Counted from the first letter of the stretch, positions 52,805-63,738 are shown. The stretch is DNA of 64,000 nt from Acinetobacter sp. ANC 4178 (GCF_004331175.1 NZ_SJOD01000004.1:186001-250000), one strand, 5' to 3'. Notes: generated from the sequence alone by a model not told the origin. Translations and numbers: made by a program.

Positions 52805-54384
52805 TGATTTCTGAAAGCGTGGTCGATCTTTCGCGGTTCCAATTTGCAATGACCGCGATGTATCACTTTATTTTTGTTCCACTTACTATTGGTATGGCTT
52901 TTATTCTTGCCATTATGGAAACGACTTATGTCATTTCTGGTAAAGAAATTTATAAAGACATGACCAAATTCTGGGGAAAACTCTTCGGTATTAACTTCGC
53001 ACTCGGGGTAACAACAGGTTTAACAATGGAATTCCAGTTTGGTACAAACTGGGCGTACTACTCACACTACGTAGGCGACATTTTTGGCGCACCATTAGCA
53101 ATTGAAGGCCTAATGGCTTTCTTCTTAGAATCTACCTTTATTGGCTTGTTCTTCTTTGGTTGGGATCGGCTTTCCAAAGTCCAGCATCTAGGTGTGACGT
53201 GGTTGGTTGCTCTAGGTTCTAATATGTCAGCCCTTTGGATTCTTGTTGCGAACGGCTGGATGCAAAACCCTGTTGGTTCTAAGTTTAACTACGAAACCAT
53301 GCGTATGGAGTTGGTAGATTTTGGGGCATTAATTTTCAACCCAGTCGCGCAGGTTAAGTTTGTACATACCGTTTCGGCAGGCTATGTGACTGGCTCAATC
53401 TTTGTATTGGCAATTTCAAGTTATTACCTGCTTAAAAAACGCGATGTTCCATTTGCTCGTCGTTCTTTTGCAATCGCAGCAATTTTCGGCTTGGCATCTA
53501 CACTCTCCGTAATTCTGCTCGGGGATGAATCTGGTTATGAGTTAGGTGATGTTCAGAAAACCAAACTCGCTGCTATTGAAGCTGAATGGGATACACACCC
53601 TGCACCTGCGCCATTTACACTGTTTGGTATTCCAAATAAAGAAACCATGACCACGGACTATGCAATTAAAGTTCCGTATCTTATGGGTCTTATTGCAACA
53701 CGCTCGACCACTAAAGAAGTCACAGGTATTAAAGACTTATTAGTTCAACATGAAGATCGTATTCGTAATGGCATGGTTGCATATTCTCAACTAGAAAAGC
53801 TTCGTGCAGGTGACACATCTCCTGAACTTAAAGCTGCTTTCGAACATTCTCAAAAAGATTTGGGCTACGGTCTGCTTTTGAAAAAATACACGCCGAATGT
53901 TGTAGATGCATCTGAAGATCAAATCAAATCTGCTGCAAAAGACACGATTCCACACGTACCAAGCTTATTCTGGGCATTCCGTGCCATGGTTGTGTCTGGT
54001 TTCCTTATGCTGTTGTTATTTGCACTAGCAACCTTTGCAGTAGCAAAACGCAATGCAGAAAACAAACCATGGTTACTGAAGTTCGCACTTTTCGCTCTAC
54101 CTCTTCCGTGGGTTGCTGCGCAAACAGGTTGGTATGTTGCCGAAGTGGGCCGTCAACCGTGGACTATTGGTGAAGTTTTACCAACACACTTGTCAGCATC
54201 GAGCTTAAGCACTGGTGATGTATGGGGTTCTATCGCTGCTTTAGCTGCGTTCTATACCGTACTTTTGATTATTGAAATGTATTTAATGATCAAATTCTCA
54301 CGCCTTGGCCCAAGTTCGCTTCACACTGGTAAATACCATTTTGAAAAACTTGAAGCAGCTCGCAATGAGGAGACTCAAGCATGA
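52804..54384 (+). CDS. cydA: Cytochrome bd ubiquinol oxidase subunit I
   Basis: A 526-residue subunit with about nine helices. It binds haems b558, b595 and d and oxidises ubiquinol in the Q-loop. The N-terminal [20 protein letters not shown] contains the axial His of haem b595. The [21 protein letters not shown] and [12 protein letters not shown] blocks are standard. The Q-loop (about residues 240-385) is of the long type, as in E. coli. The start ATG 52804 overlaps the cydP stop. Confidence 0.96.
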   Translation: MISESVVDLSRFQFAMTAMYHFIFVPLTIGMAFILAIMETTYVISGKEIYKDMTKFWGKLFGINFALGVTTGLTMEFQFGTNWAYYSHYVGDIFGAPLAIEGLMAFFLESTFIGLFFFGWDRLSKVQHLGVTWLVALGSNMSALWILVANGWMQNPVGSKFNYETMRMELVDFGALIFNPVAQVKFVHTVSAGYVTGSIFVLAISSYYLLKKRDVPFARRSFAIAAIFGLASTLSVILLGDESGYELGDVQKTKLAAIEAEWDTHPAPAPFTLFGIPNKETMTTDYAIKVPYLMGLIATRSTTKEVTGIKDLLVQHEDRIRNGMVAYSQLEKLRAGDTSPELKAAFEHSQKDLGYGLLLKKYTPNVVDASEDQIKSAAKDTIPHVPSLFWAFRAMVVSGFLMLLLFALATFAVAKRNAENKPWLLKFALFALPLPWVAAQTGWYVAEVGRQPWTIGEVLPTHLSASSLSTGDVWGSIAALAAFYTVLLIIEMYLMIKFSRLGPSSLHTGKYHFEKLEAARNEETQA

Positions 54385-55526
54385 TCGAATATGAATTACT
54401 CAAAATTATCTGGTGGGTTCTGGTCGGTGTCCTTCTTATTGGCTTTGCCCTCACCGATGGCTTCGACATGGGCTCTATGGCAATCATGCCATTTGTAGGT
54501 AAAACAGACGAAGAACGCCGTGCAGCCATCAACACGATCGCTCCGCACTGGGATGGTAATCAGGTTTGGTTTATTACCGCAGGCGGGGCTTTATTCGCTG
54601 CATGGCCAATGGTATATGCAACAGCCTTCTCAGGCATGTATTGGGCATTATTACTGGTTTTATTTGCCTTATTTCTGCGACCAGTTGGCTTTGATTACCG
54701 ATCTAAACTGCAAAATACAAAATGGCGTACGTCTTGGGATTGGGGTTTAGCAATAGGTGGTGCTGTGCCTGCTCTGGTCTTTGGTGTGGCATTTGGCAAC
54801 ATGTTCTTAGGTGTACCATTTAGCTTGGATGACACTGTTCGCTCAACCTATACAGGTAGCTTTTTTGCCCTACTTAACCCATTTGCTTTAGTCTGTGGTT
54901 TAGTCAGCTTGTCTATGCTGTGTGCACATGGTGGTGCATGGCTTATGCTCCGTACCGATGGTGATTTGCGTAAACGTTCAGCGCAAGTAACCAAACTCAT
55001 GGGCATCGTTTATCTCATTTGTTTCTTGGGTGCTGGTGCTTGGTTGTACTTTGGTGGAATCGAAGGCTATACCTTAGTAACTCCATTTGACACCAACGGT
55101 GCTGCTAATCCATTGGCAAAAGAAGTCTTAACCAATGCCAATCACGGTTGGATGAACAACTACTCGACTTATCCAATCACCATGATTGCTCCAATTGCTG
55201 GGATCTTAGGTGGTTTGATTGTGGTACTTGCAGCAGGCAAAAATAAAGCGAGCTTTAGCTTCTTAGGTTCAAGCTTAGCGGTCGTGGGTGCAATCTTAAC
55301 TGCAGGGTTCGCTTTGTTCCCATTCTTAATGCCTTCAAGCATTCAACCTGTTGCAAGCTTAACTATGTGGGATGCGGTTTCAAGTCAAACTACGCTTACT
55401 GTTATGACAGTTGCAGCATGTATTTTTGTACCACTTATTTTGTGCTATACCACTTGGTGTTACTACAAAATGTGGGGCGTTATTACCAAGAAACATATTC
55501 AAGAAAATTCACATAGCCTTTACTAA
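54381..55526 (+). CDS. cydB: Cytochrome bd ubiquinol oxidase subunit II
   Basis: A 381-residue subunit with about nine helices. Typical starts [44 protein letters not shown] and [16 protein letters not shown]. It stabilises CydA and helps hold the haem pair. It overlaps cydA by 4 bp (ATGA). Confidence 0.96.
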   Translation: MIEYELLKIIWWVLVGVLLIGFALTDGFDMGSMAIMPFVGKTDEERRAAINTIAPHWDGNQVWFITAGGALFAAWPMVYATAFSGMYWALLLVLFALFLRPVGFDYRSKLQNTKWRTSWDWGLAIGGAVPALVFGVAFGNMFLGVPFSLDDTVRSTYTGSFFALLNPFALVCGLVSLSMLCAHGGAWLMLRTDGDLRKRSAQVTKLMGIVYLICFLGAGAWLYFGGIEGYTLVTPFDTNGAANPLAKEVLTNANHGWMNNYSTYPITMIAPIAGILGGLIVVLAAGKNKASFSFLGSSLAVVGAILTAGFALFPFLMPSSIQPVASLTMWDAVSSQTTLTVMTVAACIFVPLILCYTTWCYYKMWGVITKKHIQENSHSLY

Positions 55527-55549
55527 GGCAATGCTTAGGAGAATAAATT

Positions 55550-55651
55550 ATGTGGTATTTTGCATGGATTCTCGGTATTTTGATGGCATGCTTTGCTGGT
55601 GTACTCAGTGCCCTATATATCGAACATCATCAAGATTTAGATGAGGAATAA
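55550..55651 (+). CDS. cydX: Cytochrome bd-I accessory subunit CydX
   Basis: A 33-residue one-helix protein: MWYFAWILGILMACFAGVLS, then a tail ending in DLDEE. It has the classical CydX start (MWYFxWxLG) and the conserved acidic residue after the helix. The ribosome site is AGGAGA. It lies 23 bp after cydB and is too short for most gene finders. It stabilises the bd oxidase haem site. Confidence 0.93.
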   Translation: MWYFAWILGILMACFAGVLSALYIEHHQDLDEE

Positions 55652-55654
55652 AAC

Positions 55655-55954
55655 ATGACTGAAGTAGCAATGACAACAGAACAGCCGAAAAAACCCAATA
55701 AGTTTGTAATGGCAGTGTCCTTTTTGTTGGCATTGCCTCTCGCAGCAGTGTTATTAATCCACCCAAGTGCGATGCTTGATGCCAATGGTGAATATAGTCA
55801 CCGTGCGATGATGTTTATCATGATTGGCATTTCAGGTGGTTTCATTTACGGCGTAGGATTCATCCCTCGCTTCTGGCTCTGGAAGTGGCTATTTAGCCCT
55901 TTCATTGCTTGGCCCCTGATGTTATGGGGATATTACACTTGGTTCCTCGCCTAA
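55655..55954 (+). CDS. ybgE: Cyd operon protein YbgE
   Basis: A 99-residue protein with three membrane helices ([54 protein letters not shown]). The GFIYGVGFIPRFWLWKWLFSP block is typical of YbgE. It is 3 bp after cydX, with GAGGAA as ribosome site. Role in the oxidase unclear. Last gene of the operon, ended by a strong terminator. Confidence 0.92.
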   Translation: MTEVAMTTEQPKKPNKFVMAVSFLLALPLAAVLLIHPSAMLDANGEYSHRAMMFIMIGISGGFIYGVGFIPRFWLWKWLFSPFIAWPLMLWGYYTWFLA

Positions 55955-55960
55955 TTTTAG

Positions 55961-55985
55961 AGCCCTCTTCATGAGGGCTTTTTTA
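55961..55985 (+). terminator. Terminator of the cyd operon
   Basis: AGCCCTC-TTCAT-GAGGGCTTTTTT, a 7-bp GC-rich stem followed by a T-run, just after the ybgE stop. Confidence 0.93.
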
Positions 55986-55995
55986 TTGTCGTTGT

Positions 55996-56532
55996 TTATT
56001 TAATATTCTTGAGCATTTGCTGCAACTCAATCTGCTTTAATGGCTGACCTACATTCGCCTCTAAAGGATAAGATATTTTTTGTTCAGTCAACCTGTAGCC
56101 ACGACGCTGATAATAGGCCAATAATTCGGTACGTATATCCAATACAAACATCACATATACATCCAGATTGGGTTGAATCAACAATGCCTGTGCTTCTGCA
56201 AAAGATAATACTGTTTTACCAATTCCTGTGTTTTGAAAGATCGGATCTACGCAAAAAGTTCCAATTTCGACTTCGTTGTGATTAAAAGTCAAACCAATAC
56301 AAGCAACTATTGATAAGGTAGATAGATCATTGTCAATTTCGGCAACATATAAATGGAAATTCTGATCTACTAAAGCCTGTTGCAATTGTTGTTCATCAAT
56401 TCTCGATCCTGACACAAGTTTGGCTTCATTGGTCCAACTTCGAGCAGTATCTTCACGATACGCCTGATTAATTAAATATAGCAATTGCTCCACATCATTT
56501 AATTCTGCTTTACGAAATTTTAATGGCTGCAT
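55996..56532 (-). CDS. GNAT family N-acetyltransferase
   Basis: A 178-residue GNAT protein. The substrate-side N-terminus is FRKAELNDVEQLLYLINQAYREDTARSWTNEAKL. The acetyl-CoA motif is VDPIFQNTGIGKTVLSFAEAQAL. The end YYQRRGYRLTEQKISYPL is standard. Substrate unknown. Convergent with the cyd operon and monocistronic. Confidence 0.88.
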   Translation of the reverse strand: MQPLKFRKAELNDVEQLLYLINQAYREDTARSWTNEAKLVSGSRIDEQQLQQALVDQNFHLYVAEIDNDLSTLSIVACIGLTFNHNEVEIGTFCVDPIFQNTGIGKTVLSFAEAQALLIQPNLDVYVMFVLDIRTELLAYYQRRGYRLTEQKISYPLEANVGQPLKQIELQQMLKNIK

Positions 56533-56657
56533 ACAGTCTACCCTTGAATACTTATTTAAAACTTAGGTGTAAAAATTAACTTAAATCTAATGATTAAATG
56601 TTTCTTATGAAATTATAATTACATCAACAATGCTTAGGCTATTTTAAATTAAGTGAT

Positions 56658-56687
56658 AAAAAACCAGTTCAAGCGAACTGGTTTTTT
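56658..56687 (-). terminator. Terminator of aroC
   Basis: AAAAAACCAGTTC-AAGC-GAACTGGTTTTTT, a 13-bp stem with A/T flanks, immediately after the aroC stop. Confidence 0.92.
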
Positions 56688-56692
56688 GCAAT

Positions 56693-57787
56693 TTATTTTG
56701 GTTCAATCGGTGCAAATGGTGCAATCACATCTGCATTCTGCGCACGGTGACGCATGAAGTGATCCATCAACACAATCGCAAACATTGCTTCTGCAATTGG
56801 TGTCGCACGTACACCAACGCATGGATCATGGCGTCCTTTTGTAAGCACATCTGTGTTTTCACGATCGATATTAATCGTTTTACCCAGTGTGGTAATGCTT
56901 GCAGTCGGTTTAAGCGCAATTGCAACACGAATGGTTTGACCACTCGAAATACCGCCAAGAATACCGCCCGCATGATTTGCCAAGAAACCATCTGTGGTCA
57001 ATTCGTCACGTGTTTCATGTCCAAACTGTTCAGCGACTGCAAAACCATCGCCAATTTCAACCCCTTTTACAGCGTTAATTGACATCATGGCATGGGCAAT
57101 ATCTGCATCTAAACGATCAAATACTGGTTCACCCCAACCCACAGGAACTTTTTCAGCCAAAATCTCTAATCTTGCACCGCAGCTTGTGCCTTGCTCACGT
57201 AAAGAAGTCACTAGGGCTTCAAAACGTGATACTGCATCGACATCGCCACAGAAAAATGGATTATTTGGAACTTCATTCCAATCTAATTTTTCTGCTTTTT
57301 CGGTACCAATTTGAGTGACATGACCACGGATTAAAATTCCGAATTTTTCTGCAAGGTATTTCTTCGCAATAGCTCCCGCAGCAACACGCATCGCTGTTTC
57401 ACGCGCACTAGAACGACCACCGCCACGATAATCACGGAATCCGTACTTTTGCGTGTAAGTGTAGTCCGCATGTCCCGGACGGAAAGTTTGCGCGATATTG
57501 CCATAATCTTTAGATTTTTGGTCAGTATTGCGAATCAACAAACCAATCGGCGTACCCGTGGTTTTACCTTCAAAAACCCCTGAAATAATTTCTACTTCAT
57601 CAGGCTCTTTACGTTGCGTGGCAAACTTCGAGGTTCCCGGTTTACGACGATCTAAATCTTTTTGTAAATCTTCAGCAGAAAGCTCAAGCCCCGGTGGAAC
57701 GCCATCCACAATTGCCATCAAGCCTACACCATGAGATTCACCACAGGTCGTTACACGGAAGAGTTGTCCAATACTATTACCTGCCAT
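56693..57787 (-). CDS. aroC: Chorismate synthase
   Basis: A 364-residue FMN-dependent enzyme, last step of the shikimate pathway (EPSP to chorismate). Signature blocks are [47 protein letters not shown] and [16 protein letters not shown]. The start is ATG 57787 with AAGGAG eight bases before; the GTG six bases earlier is too near. Twelve bp after prmB, probably cotranscribed. Confidence 0.96.
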   Translation of the reverse strand: MAGNSIGQLFRVTTCGESHGVGLMAIVDGVPPGLELSAEDLQKDLDRRKPGTSKFATQRKEPDEVEIISGVFEGKTTGTPIGLLIRNTDQKSKDYGNIAQTFRPGHADYTYTQKYGFRDYRGGGRSSARETAMRVAAGAIAKKYLAEKFGILIRGHVTQIGTEKAEKLDWNEVPNNPFFCGDVDAVSRFEALVTSLREQGTSCGARLEILAEKVPVGWGEPVFDRLDADIAHAMMSINAVKGVEIGDGFAVAEQFGHETRDELTTDGFLANHAGGILGGISSGQTIRVAIALKPTASITTLGKTINIDRENTDVLTKGRHDPCVGVRATPIAEAMFAIVLMDHFMRHRAQNADVIAPFAPIEPK

Positions 57788-57799
57788 GTTCACAACTCC

Positions 57800-58810
57800 T
57801 TATGCTTGAACAGATTGAATGAATAAATCACGGAATTGGCGACATTGTGCAGCTGTTAAAGCGAAGATGCCTGAACCACCTTTTTGGAATTTCAACCAAT
57901 GGAAATCGATGGTATTGAAGTTTTGTTTCATCGCCCATTCAGAATTACCAACTTCGATGACAATCAAACCATCTTCAGTTAGGTAATCTGCAGCTTGTGC
58001 CAACATTTTACGTACTAAATCCAGACCATCTTGTCCAGCAGCCAAAGCCAGCTCAGGCTCATGAAGGAATTCTTCAGGCAAATCAGCCATGTCTTCTGCA
58101 TCCACATACGGTGGATTAGATACAATTAAGTCGTACTGATTTTCAGCAGGAACTTTCGCAAACAAATCCGACTCTAATAATGCAACTTGATATTGTTTGT
58201 CGTGATGTTCGGCATTAATTGAGGCAACTTCTAATGCTTCTTTTGAAATATCGGTTGCATCCACTTCCGAATCTGGAAATGCATAAGCCAAAGCAATCGC
58301 GATACAACCTGAACCAGTACACATATCTAAAATGCGTTGCGGTGTTTTAGGTTGAGTATTCGCTGGAAGATTATTGTCCGCAGCACGCATTTCACCGGTT
58401 TCATCTAAACAGTATGGTGCAAAACGGTTTTGAATCAATTCTGCAATCGGTGAACGTGGAATCAGTACACGCTCATCAACATAATATGGTTTACCATCAA
58501 AATATGCCAAATTCAGTAAATACGAAGTCGGTACTTTTTCATTAATACGGCGTTCAAGTAACTGTAAAAATTCTGCTTTTTCACTGGCTAATAATTTGGC
58601 ATCTAAAATTTCGGAATCTGCTTTCCAATCTAAAGATAAGGTTTGTAATACCAATGCTGAACTTTCAGCGAAAAAGTCTTCTGTACCTTGACCTAAATGT
58701 GCATCGTATTGACGTAATGCTGTTACCCCAAAACGGATAAAATCACGAATAGTGGTAAGAGTTTCAGCGGCTTCCTGTAAATGTTCAGGGCTAATAGTCG
58801 GTCGATCCAC
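57800..58810 (-). CDS. prmB: Ribosomal protein L3 glutamine methyltransferase
   Basis: A 336-residue SAM-dependent methyltransferase of the PrmB/HemK family. The NPPY motif is in IVSNPPYVDAEDMADLPEEFLHEPELALAAGQDGLDLV, with SAM motif RILDMCTGSGCIAIALAYAFP. The N-terminal DHLQEAAETL-type helical part (first 120 residues) recognises L3. Methylates Gln of ribosomal protein L3. The start is GTG 58810. It precedes aroC in one unit. Confidence 0.94.
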   Translation of the reverse strand: MDRPTISPEHLQEAAETLTTIRDFIRFGVTALRQYDAHLGQGTEDFFAESSALVLQTLSLDWKADSEILDAKLLASEKAEFLQLLERRINEKVPTSYLLNLAYFDGKPYYVDERVLIPRSPIAELIQNRFAPYCLDETGEMRAADNNLPANTQPKTPQRILDMCTGSGCIAIALAYAFPDSEVDATDISKEALEVASINAEHHDKQYQVALLESDLFAKVPAENQYDLIVSNPPYVDAEDMADLPEEFLHEPELALAAGQDGLDLVRKMLAQAADYLTEDGLIVIEVGNSEWAMKQNFNTIDFHWLKFQKGGSGIFALTAAQCRQFRDLFIQSVQA

Positions 58811-59092
58811 TTAAGGCGTCTCCAAAGTTCAGAATCATAAAAACGGCTTATGATACCTTGTTTTGCCTGATTTTATAATGCTTAACTTTGTTTCTTCTCT
58901 ATTTCATTCCATTTTTCAATCACCTGTAATTTTATTCAAATTCTGTCTATATCAGACGATTGGAAGCATTTAATTATCCAAACTCGAATATGAATAAACA
59001 GATACAAAACTTTAATCGTTCTTGCCAAAAGCAACTTGAATTAGGGACTCTCGAGACATATAAATAGCTCATTATTTACTTCTTTTCTTGAT

Positions 59093-59395
59093 ATGAGCTA
59101 TAAACACAACAATCTTATGGCAATGCGCCAAAACTATTGGAACAACGAGTCTTCAGATATTCTTTCTGAAAAATTATTTTTAATGCAGCAATTGTCTGAA
59201 CATCAGGTTTTTAATAGTCCGACTTTAGACGATGCCAAATATTTATTTTTTAGCTTACCGAGTATTGTGATTGTTAAAGGCTATGCGCATGGTTTTACTC
59301 ACATTAGCGTGCAAAACATGATCACGACCTATATTCAAAACCATAAGGTACAACTCTCAAACAAAGAATCTCTCAAAATAAAATTTCACATGTAA
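59093..59395 (+). CDS. Hypothetical protein
   Basis: A 100-residue soluble protein with an N-terminal helix rich in Asn and Gln (MAMRQNYWNNESSD), SEKLFLMQQLSEHQVF, and a hydrophobic beta-like stretch YLFFSLPSIVIVKGYAHGFTH. No motif recognised. It lies alone between prmB and the ABC1 kinase gene. Possible starts at 59093 or Met9 and Met11. Confidence 0.55.
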   Translation: MSYKHNNLMAMRQNYWNNESSDILSEKLFLMQQLSEHQVFNSPTLDDAKYLFFSLPSIVIVKGYAHGFTHISVQNMITTYIQNHKVQLSNKESLKIKFHM

Positions 59396-59542
59396 ACAAA
59401 ATGCTCTGATTCTGCATAAATTTAGATACAGTTCCAAAAAAACCGCGTCATTCAGCAAGTTGAACTTTTTTAATACGTGAAGACACGTTAATATCCGTTA
59501 CAATTAACTTTTCTGTGAATTGCTGATTAAGGATTGCATTGA

Positions 59543-60916
59543 ATGTCAGATCAGAATGATAAGCTCAAACAACTTAAAACCTCCTCTATGGATCGTCGCT
59601 TATCTATTGCAAAAGCATCCTTACTGGCGGGAACACGTTGGGCGGCATCCAATGCGACATCAATGTTCTCTAGTGAAGCTGAAAAAGAAAAAAAACGTAA
59701 ACAAGCCATGAAAGAACAGGCTCATTATTTAGTGGCTGAAATAGGCAAGTTGAAAGGTTCAATTGTAAAGATTGGACAAATGATGGCGCTATATGGCGAA
59801 CATTTCTTGCCAGAAGAAATTACTCAAGCTCTAAACACCCTGAACAACCAAACCGTTGCACTGGCGTGGCCTGCAATTAAGCAGCATTTAGAGCAACAAC
59901 TGGGTGATAAAATTCATGAACTGACCATTGATCATGAGCCACTGGGTACAGCCTCATTGGCACAAGTTCATCGCGCAACACGTAAATCAGACGGATTAGA
60001 ACTGGTATTGAAAATTCAATATCCAGGAGTTGCTGATGCAATTGATTCCGATATGAGCTTGTTTAAAAACATGCTCAAATTGACGCGTATGGTGCCACAA
60101 ACCCGAGAATTTGATCAGTGGTTTGATGAAGTCCGTGAAATGATGCATCGTGAAGTAAGTTACGACATTGAAGCAGCAACCACTAGACGTTTTGCTGAAC
60201 GACTGAAAGATGATCCGCGTTACATCGTACCTGAAATTATTGATGAATTTTGTACTGACCAAATTCTATGCATGACGTTTGAACGTGGTGTGCCGATTAA
60301 CAGCCCCGTGATGCTTTCCTTGCCACAAGATCGTCGTAATCTTTTAGGTGAAGCGTCTTTAGAAATTGCGGTGCGCGAAATTTTTGAATGGGGCGAAATG
60401 CAAACCGATCCCAATTTTGGCAACTATTTAGTTCGCTTAGGAGATGGTGAACAGCAACCCGATCAAATTGTCTTACTCGACTTTGGTGCTATTCGCCAAT
60501 TTGACCAGCACTTACTCAGTGTCGCTCGCAATCTTATTTATGCTGGTTATCAGCATGATCCGCAAGCCATGGTGAATGCCATGACTGGATATGAATTTTT
60601 TGACTCGATTCCACAAAGTATTAAACCTGATATGGCGAAGGTATTCTTATTGGCAACAGAAGCATTTAGCTGCCCTGCGAATAACAAAGATTTGCCTGCT
60701 GGCGTGATGGATGAGCATTACCGCTATGACTGGAAAAAAAGCCTGTTACATAGCCGTGTCATGCAACAAGCCTCTAAGTCAATGGCATCACGTTATTTCA
60801 GTGTTCCACCGAAAGAGTTTATGTTTATTAGTCGTAAATTTATCGGCGCATATACCTTTATGACTGTGATTAATGCCAAAACCAATGTCCGTGACATGAT
60901 TAAATCTTTTATTTAA
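59543..60916 (+). CDS. ABC1/UbiB family atypical kinase
   Basis: A 457-residue atypical kinase of the ABC1 (COQ8/UbiB) type. The family KxGQ motif is LKGSIVKIGQMMALYG, the alanine-rich loop is LGTASLAQVHRA, the ATP Lys is in LVLKIQYPG, and the DFG-like stretch is QIVLLDFGAIRQFD. A wider set of UbiB members has two C-terminal membrane helices; none is obvious here, so it may be a soluble paralogue. Function in quinone or lipid metabolism is inferred from the family. Monocistronic. Confidence 0.9.
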   Translation: MSDQNDKLKQLKTSSMDRRLSIAKASLLAGTRWAASNATSMFSSEAEKEKKRKQAMKEQAHYLVAEIGKLKGSIVKIGQMMALYGEHFLPEEITQALNTLNNQTVALAWPAIKQHLEQQLGDKIHELTIDHEPLGTASLAQVHRATRKSDGLELVLKIQYPGVADAIDSDMSLFKNMLKLTRMVPQTREFDQWFDEVREMMHREVSYDIEAATTRRFAERLKDDPRYIVPEIIDEFCTDQILCMTFERGVPINSPVMLSLPQDRRNLLGEASLEIAVREIFEWGEMQTDPNFGNYLVRLGDGEQQPDQIVLLDFGAIRQFDQHLLSVARNLIYAGYQHDPQAMVNAMTGYEFFDSIPQSIKPDMAKVFLLATEAFSCPANNKDLPAGVMDEHYRYDWKKSLLHSRVMQQASKSMASRYFSVPPKEFMFISRKFIGAYTFMTVINAKTNVRDMIKSFI

Positions 60917-61139
60917 TTTGCTCAGACTAGAATGACCACTTTGTCATTCTAGTCAATAAACACCTTATCACCCAAATTAAACAAAAAATAATAACAATAT
61001 AAATCAAAATCTTAGAAAAACACCCCACCCTAAATTACCGTTTATCTTTGACAATGGAGTATGTCAACAATGACATAGTTTTTTATATAGCGTCGTGTCA
61101 GCATAAAAATAGCAATAATGCTCATATGGAACGAAAATA

Positions 61140-62435
61140 ATGACAAATATGGTCAATAAGGCACAAGGATTTGGTTTATCGCTGATTACAAAAATTGCTG
61201 GAAGCGACGTGCTAGATCAACTTAAGCTCAGAAAATTCTTAGAAAAATCATTATACCAAGGTTCTAAAACTAGTTTTAAAGCACTGAGTAAAACGCAAAA
61301 AGTTTTTAAAAGTGCAGAACCTCATGCTAAGCAGCGCCTACCTAGTCAGCAAAAATCTCTGTTCGATCTCAGCTTAACCCCAGAACAACAAATGACCTGT
61401 GATGCCATGAGTCAGTTTGCGACAGAAGTTCTCTATCCGCTAGCCCATCAAGCCGACCATCAAGAACAATTCCCTCCGCAACTCTGGGCGCACATTGATG
61501 AATTAGGCTTAAATTATTATGCATTACCTGAATCTTTTGGTGGTGTTGCCACTCAACAAGACATCACCAGTCATATCTTAATTGCAGAACACTTGGCCAA
61601 AGGCGATTTCAGCCTAACCGCAGGCATGCTCTCAACCTTTAGTGTCATTAATGCCATAACACAATGGGGTTCCGAACAAATTCAAGAACGCTATTTGTCT
61701 GCATTTGCTGAAGATAGTGAAGTTAGAGCCAGCTTTGCCGTTCAAGAAAATACGCCTGCATTCAATCCAATGCAGCTTAAAACCAAAGCTCTCAACAATG
61801 CTGGTCAATTTTATTTAACTGGTGAAAAAACACTGGTAATGCTGGGTGAAACTACCGATATATTTCTTGTAAGTGCAGAATTTCAAGGTCGACCCGATAT
61901 ATTTGTAGTGAAACGTGATACTTCTATTCATGCTCAGAAAAATCCTGCAATGGGTTTAAAAGCCACGGAAACCATGACTTTACAGTTTAATCAAACTCCA
62001 GCTGAACGCTTAGGAGATGAGGACTTCGATTACACAGCTTTTATAGATCTCGGAAATCTTATGTGGTGTGCCATGGCTGTAGGCACTTGTGAAGCAGTTA
62101 AACAATACTGTATTCGCTATGCCAACGAACGAACCGCCTTTGGTGAACCGATTTCTCATCGTCAAAGTGTAGCTTTTATGATTGCAGATATGGCGATTGA
62201 AATTGATGCCATGCGTATGTTGGTGTTGAATGCTGCAAGTTTGGCAGAAGCAGGTAAACCTTATCATCGTGAAGCGTATCTTGCACGTTTACTCTGCGCT
62301 GAAAAATCCATGAAAATTGGTACAGACGGCGTGCAAATTTTAGGTGGACATGGTTTCACCAAAGAACATCCCGTAGAACGTTGGTACCGTGATTTACGTG
62401 CTACGGCGATCTTACATTCAGGTTTACACGCTTAA
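61140..62435 (+). CDS. Acyl-CoA dehydrogenase family protein, lacks the usual catalytic Glu
   Basis: A 431-residue flavoprotein. An N-terminal extension of about 80 residues precedes the acyl-CoA dehydrogenase fold: LTPEQQMTCDAMSQFATEVLYPLA, then FAVQEN (degenerate FAD-side segment), GEPISHRQSVAFMIADM, and RLLCAEKSMKIGTDGVQILGGHGFTKEHPVERWYRDLRATAILHSG. Where most have IxEGT with the catalytic Glu, this protein reads ILHSG. It ends just there. It may be a helper subunit of the second enzyme, encoded 22 bp downstream, or use another base. Confidence 0.88.
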   Translation: MTNMVNKAQGFGLSLITKIAGSDVLDQLKLRKFLEKSLYQGSKTSFKALSKTQKVFKSAEPHAKQRLPSQQKSLFDLSLTPEQQMTCDAMSQFATEVLYPLAHQADHQEQFPPQLWAHIDELGLNYYALPESFGGVATQQDITSHILIAEHLAKGDFSLTAGMLSTFSVINAITQWGSEQIQERYLSAFAEDSEVRASFAVQENTPAFNPMQLKTKALNNAGQFYLTGEKTLVMLGETTDIFLVSAEFQGRPDIFVVKRDTSIHAQKNPAMGLKATETMTLQFNQTPAERLGDEDFDYTAFIDLGNLMWCAMAVGTCEAVKQYCIRYANERTAFGEPISHRQSVAFMIADMAIEIDAMRMLVLNAASLAEAGKPYHREAYLARLLCAEKSMKIGTDGVQILGGHGFTKEHPVERWYRDLRATAILHSGLHA

Positions 62436-62457
62436 AAGAATAATCAGGACAATAGCC

Positions 62458-63657
62458 ATGAACTTACAAAACCCTAAAAAATTTAAAATCTTACTCGACC
62501 AAGCCCATGAAGTTGCATTAAATGTATTACGTCCAATTTCACGCAAATACGACAAAGCTGAACATGCCTACCCAAAAGAACTGGATATGCTTGCTTCCTT
62601 ACTCGATGGTATGAATGACGGTGATGAAGGTATAAATGCTGGAGCTGCGGTAGGAAAACGCGGTTCACAAGACGACAGCAATAAAAATGGCGTCAATATG
62701 TCTACAGCATTAGGCATTATCGAAATGTGTTATGGCGATACGGGGCTGTTACTGTCTATGCCACGTCAAGGACTTGGCAATTCAGCGATTGCTGCTGTTG
62801 CGAACGATGAACAATTGGAACGCTTTAAAGGCACATGGGCGGCAATGGCAATTACCGAGCCAAATTGTGGTTCTGATTCTGCCGCAATTCGAACCACAGC
62901 CACCAAAGATGGTGATGACTACATCTTAAATGGTGAAAAAATCTTTGTGACTTCAGGCGAACGTGCCGATTCTGTTGTGGTCTGGGCAACACTGGATAAA
63001 AAACTTGGTCGTGCTGCCATCAAATCTTTTGTAGTCGCAAAAGGTACAGCAGGTATGACAGTTGAACGACTAGAACACAAACTCGGAATTAAAGCATCTG
63101 ATACTGCCGTGATTCGTTTTGACCAATGTCGTGTCCCTGCGGAAAACTTACTCGGCAATGCCGAAATTGATGTCGCAAAAGGCTTTGCTGGGGTGATGGA
63201 AACTTTTGATAACACGCGTCCTTTGGTCGCTGCCATGGCTATTGGATGTGCCAAAGCCTCTTTAGAACGCATCAAAGAAATTTTTCAGGATCAACTTGAT
63301 TCAAACTATGCCACCCCTTATTTGCAATGTTCCAACCTAGCAGCCCAGATTTATAAAATGGAAGCAGAATGGGAAGCCGCACGTCTACTCATGTTAAAAG
63401 CAACGTGGATGGCAGACAATAAAAAACCAAACTCTAAAGAGGCTTCTATCGCAAAAGCCAAAGCAGGTCGTGTTGGCAATGACATTACATTAAAGTGTGT
63501 GGAACTTGCCGCTTCTGTTGGTTATAGCGAAACAGAGCTTTTAGAGAAATGGGCACGTGATTCTAAAATCTTAGACATTTTTGAAGGTACGCAGCAAATC
63601 CAGCAATTGATTATTGCACGGCGTGAACTGGGTAAAAGTTCAAGTGAGTTAAAGTAA
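62458..63657 (+). CDS. Acyl-CoA dehydrogenase family protein
   Basis: A 399-residue acyl-CoA dehydrogenase. The FAD/substrate block is WAAMAITEPNCGSDSAAIRTTA, followed by LNGEKIFVTSGERAD, and the C-terminal KILDIFEGTQQIQQLIIARREL provides the catalytic Glu (FEGT). Start at MNLQNPKKFK (62458) with AGGACAATAGCC before it; the longer frame lies in the gene upstream. The pairing with a Glu-less homologue resembles heteromeric FadE pairs of actinobacteria. Substrate unknown. Confidence 0.92.
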   Translation: MNLQNPKKFKILLDQAHEVALNVLRPISRKYDKAEHAYPKELDMLASLLDGMNDGDEGINAGAAVGKRGSQDDSNKNGVNMSTALGIIEMCYGDTGLLLSMPRQGLGNSAIAAVANDEQLERFKGTWAAMAITEPNCGSDSAAIRTTATKDGDDYILNGEKIFVTSGERADSVVVWATLDKKLGRAAIKSFVVAKGTAGMTVERLEHKLGIKASDTAVIRFDQCRVPAENLLGNAEIDVAKGFAGVMETFDNTRPLVAAMAIGCAKASLERIKEIFQDQLDSNYATPYLQCSNLAAQIYKMEAEWEAARLLMLKATWMADNKKPNSKEASIAKAKAGRVGNDITLKCVELAASVGYSETELLEKWARDSKILDIFEGTQQIQQLIIARRELGKSSSELK

Positions 63658-63684
63658 GTTCTATCCCTTTAAAAACACCCTTAC

Positions 63685-63720
63685 AAATGATGGATTATTT
63701 GCTATAACAATCCATCATTT
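63685..63720 (+). terminator. Hairpin after the acyl-CoA dehydrogenase pair
   Basis: AAATGATGGATT (63685-63696) and AATCCATCATTT (63709-63720), a perfect 12-bp stem with a 12-base loop. It lies 27 bp after the stop. No T-run beyond the stem. Confidence 0.5.
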
Positions 63721-63738
63721 AAATACTTTGCTTATCCA

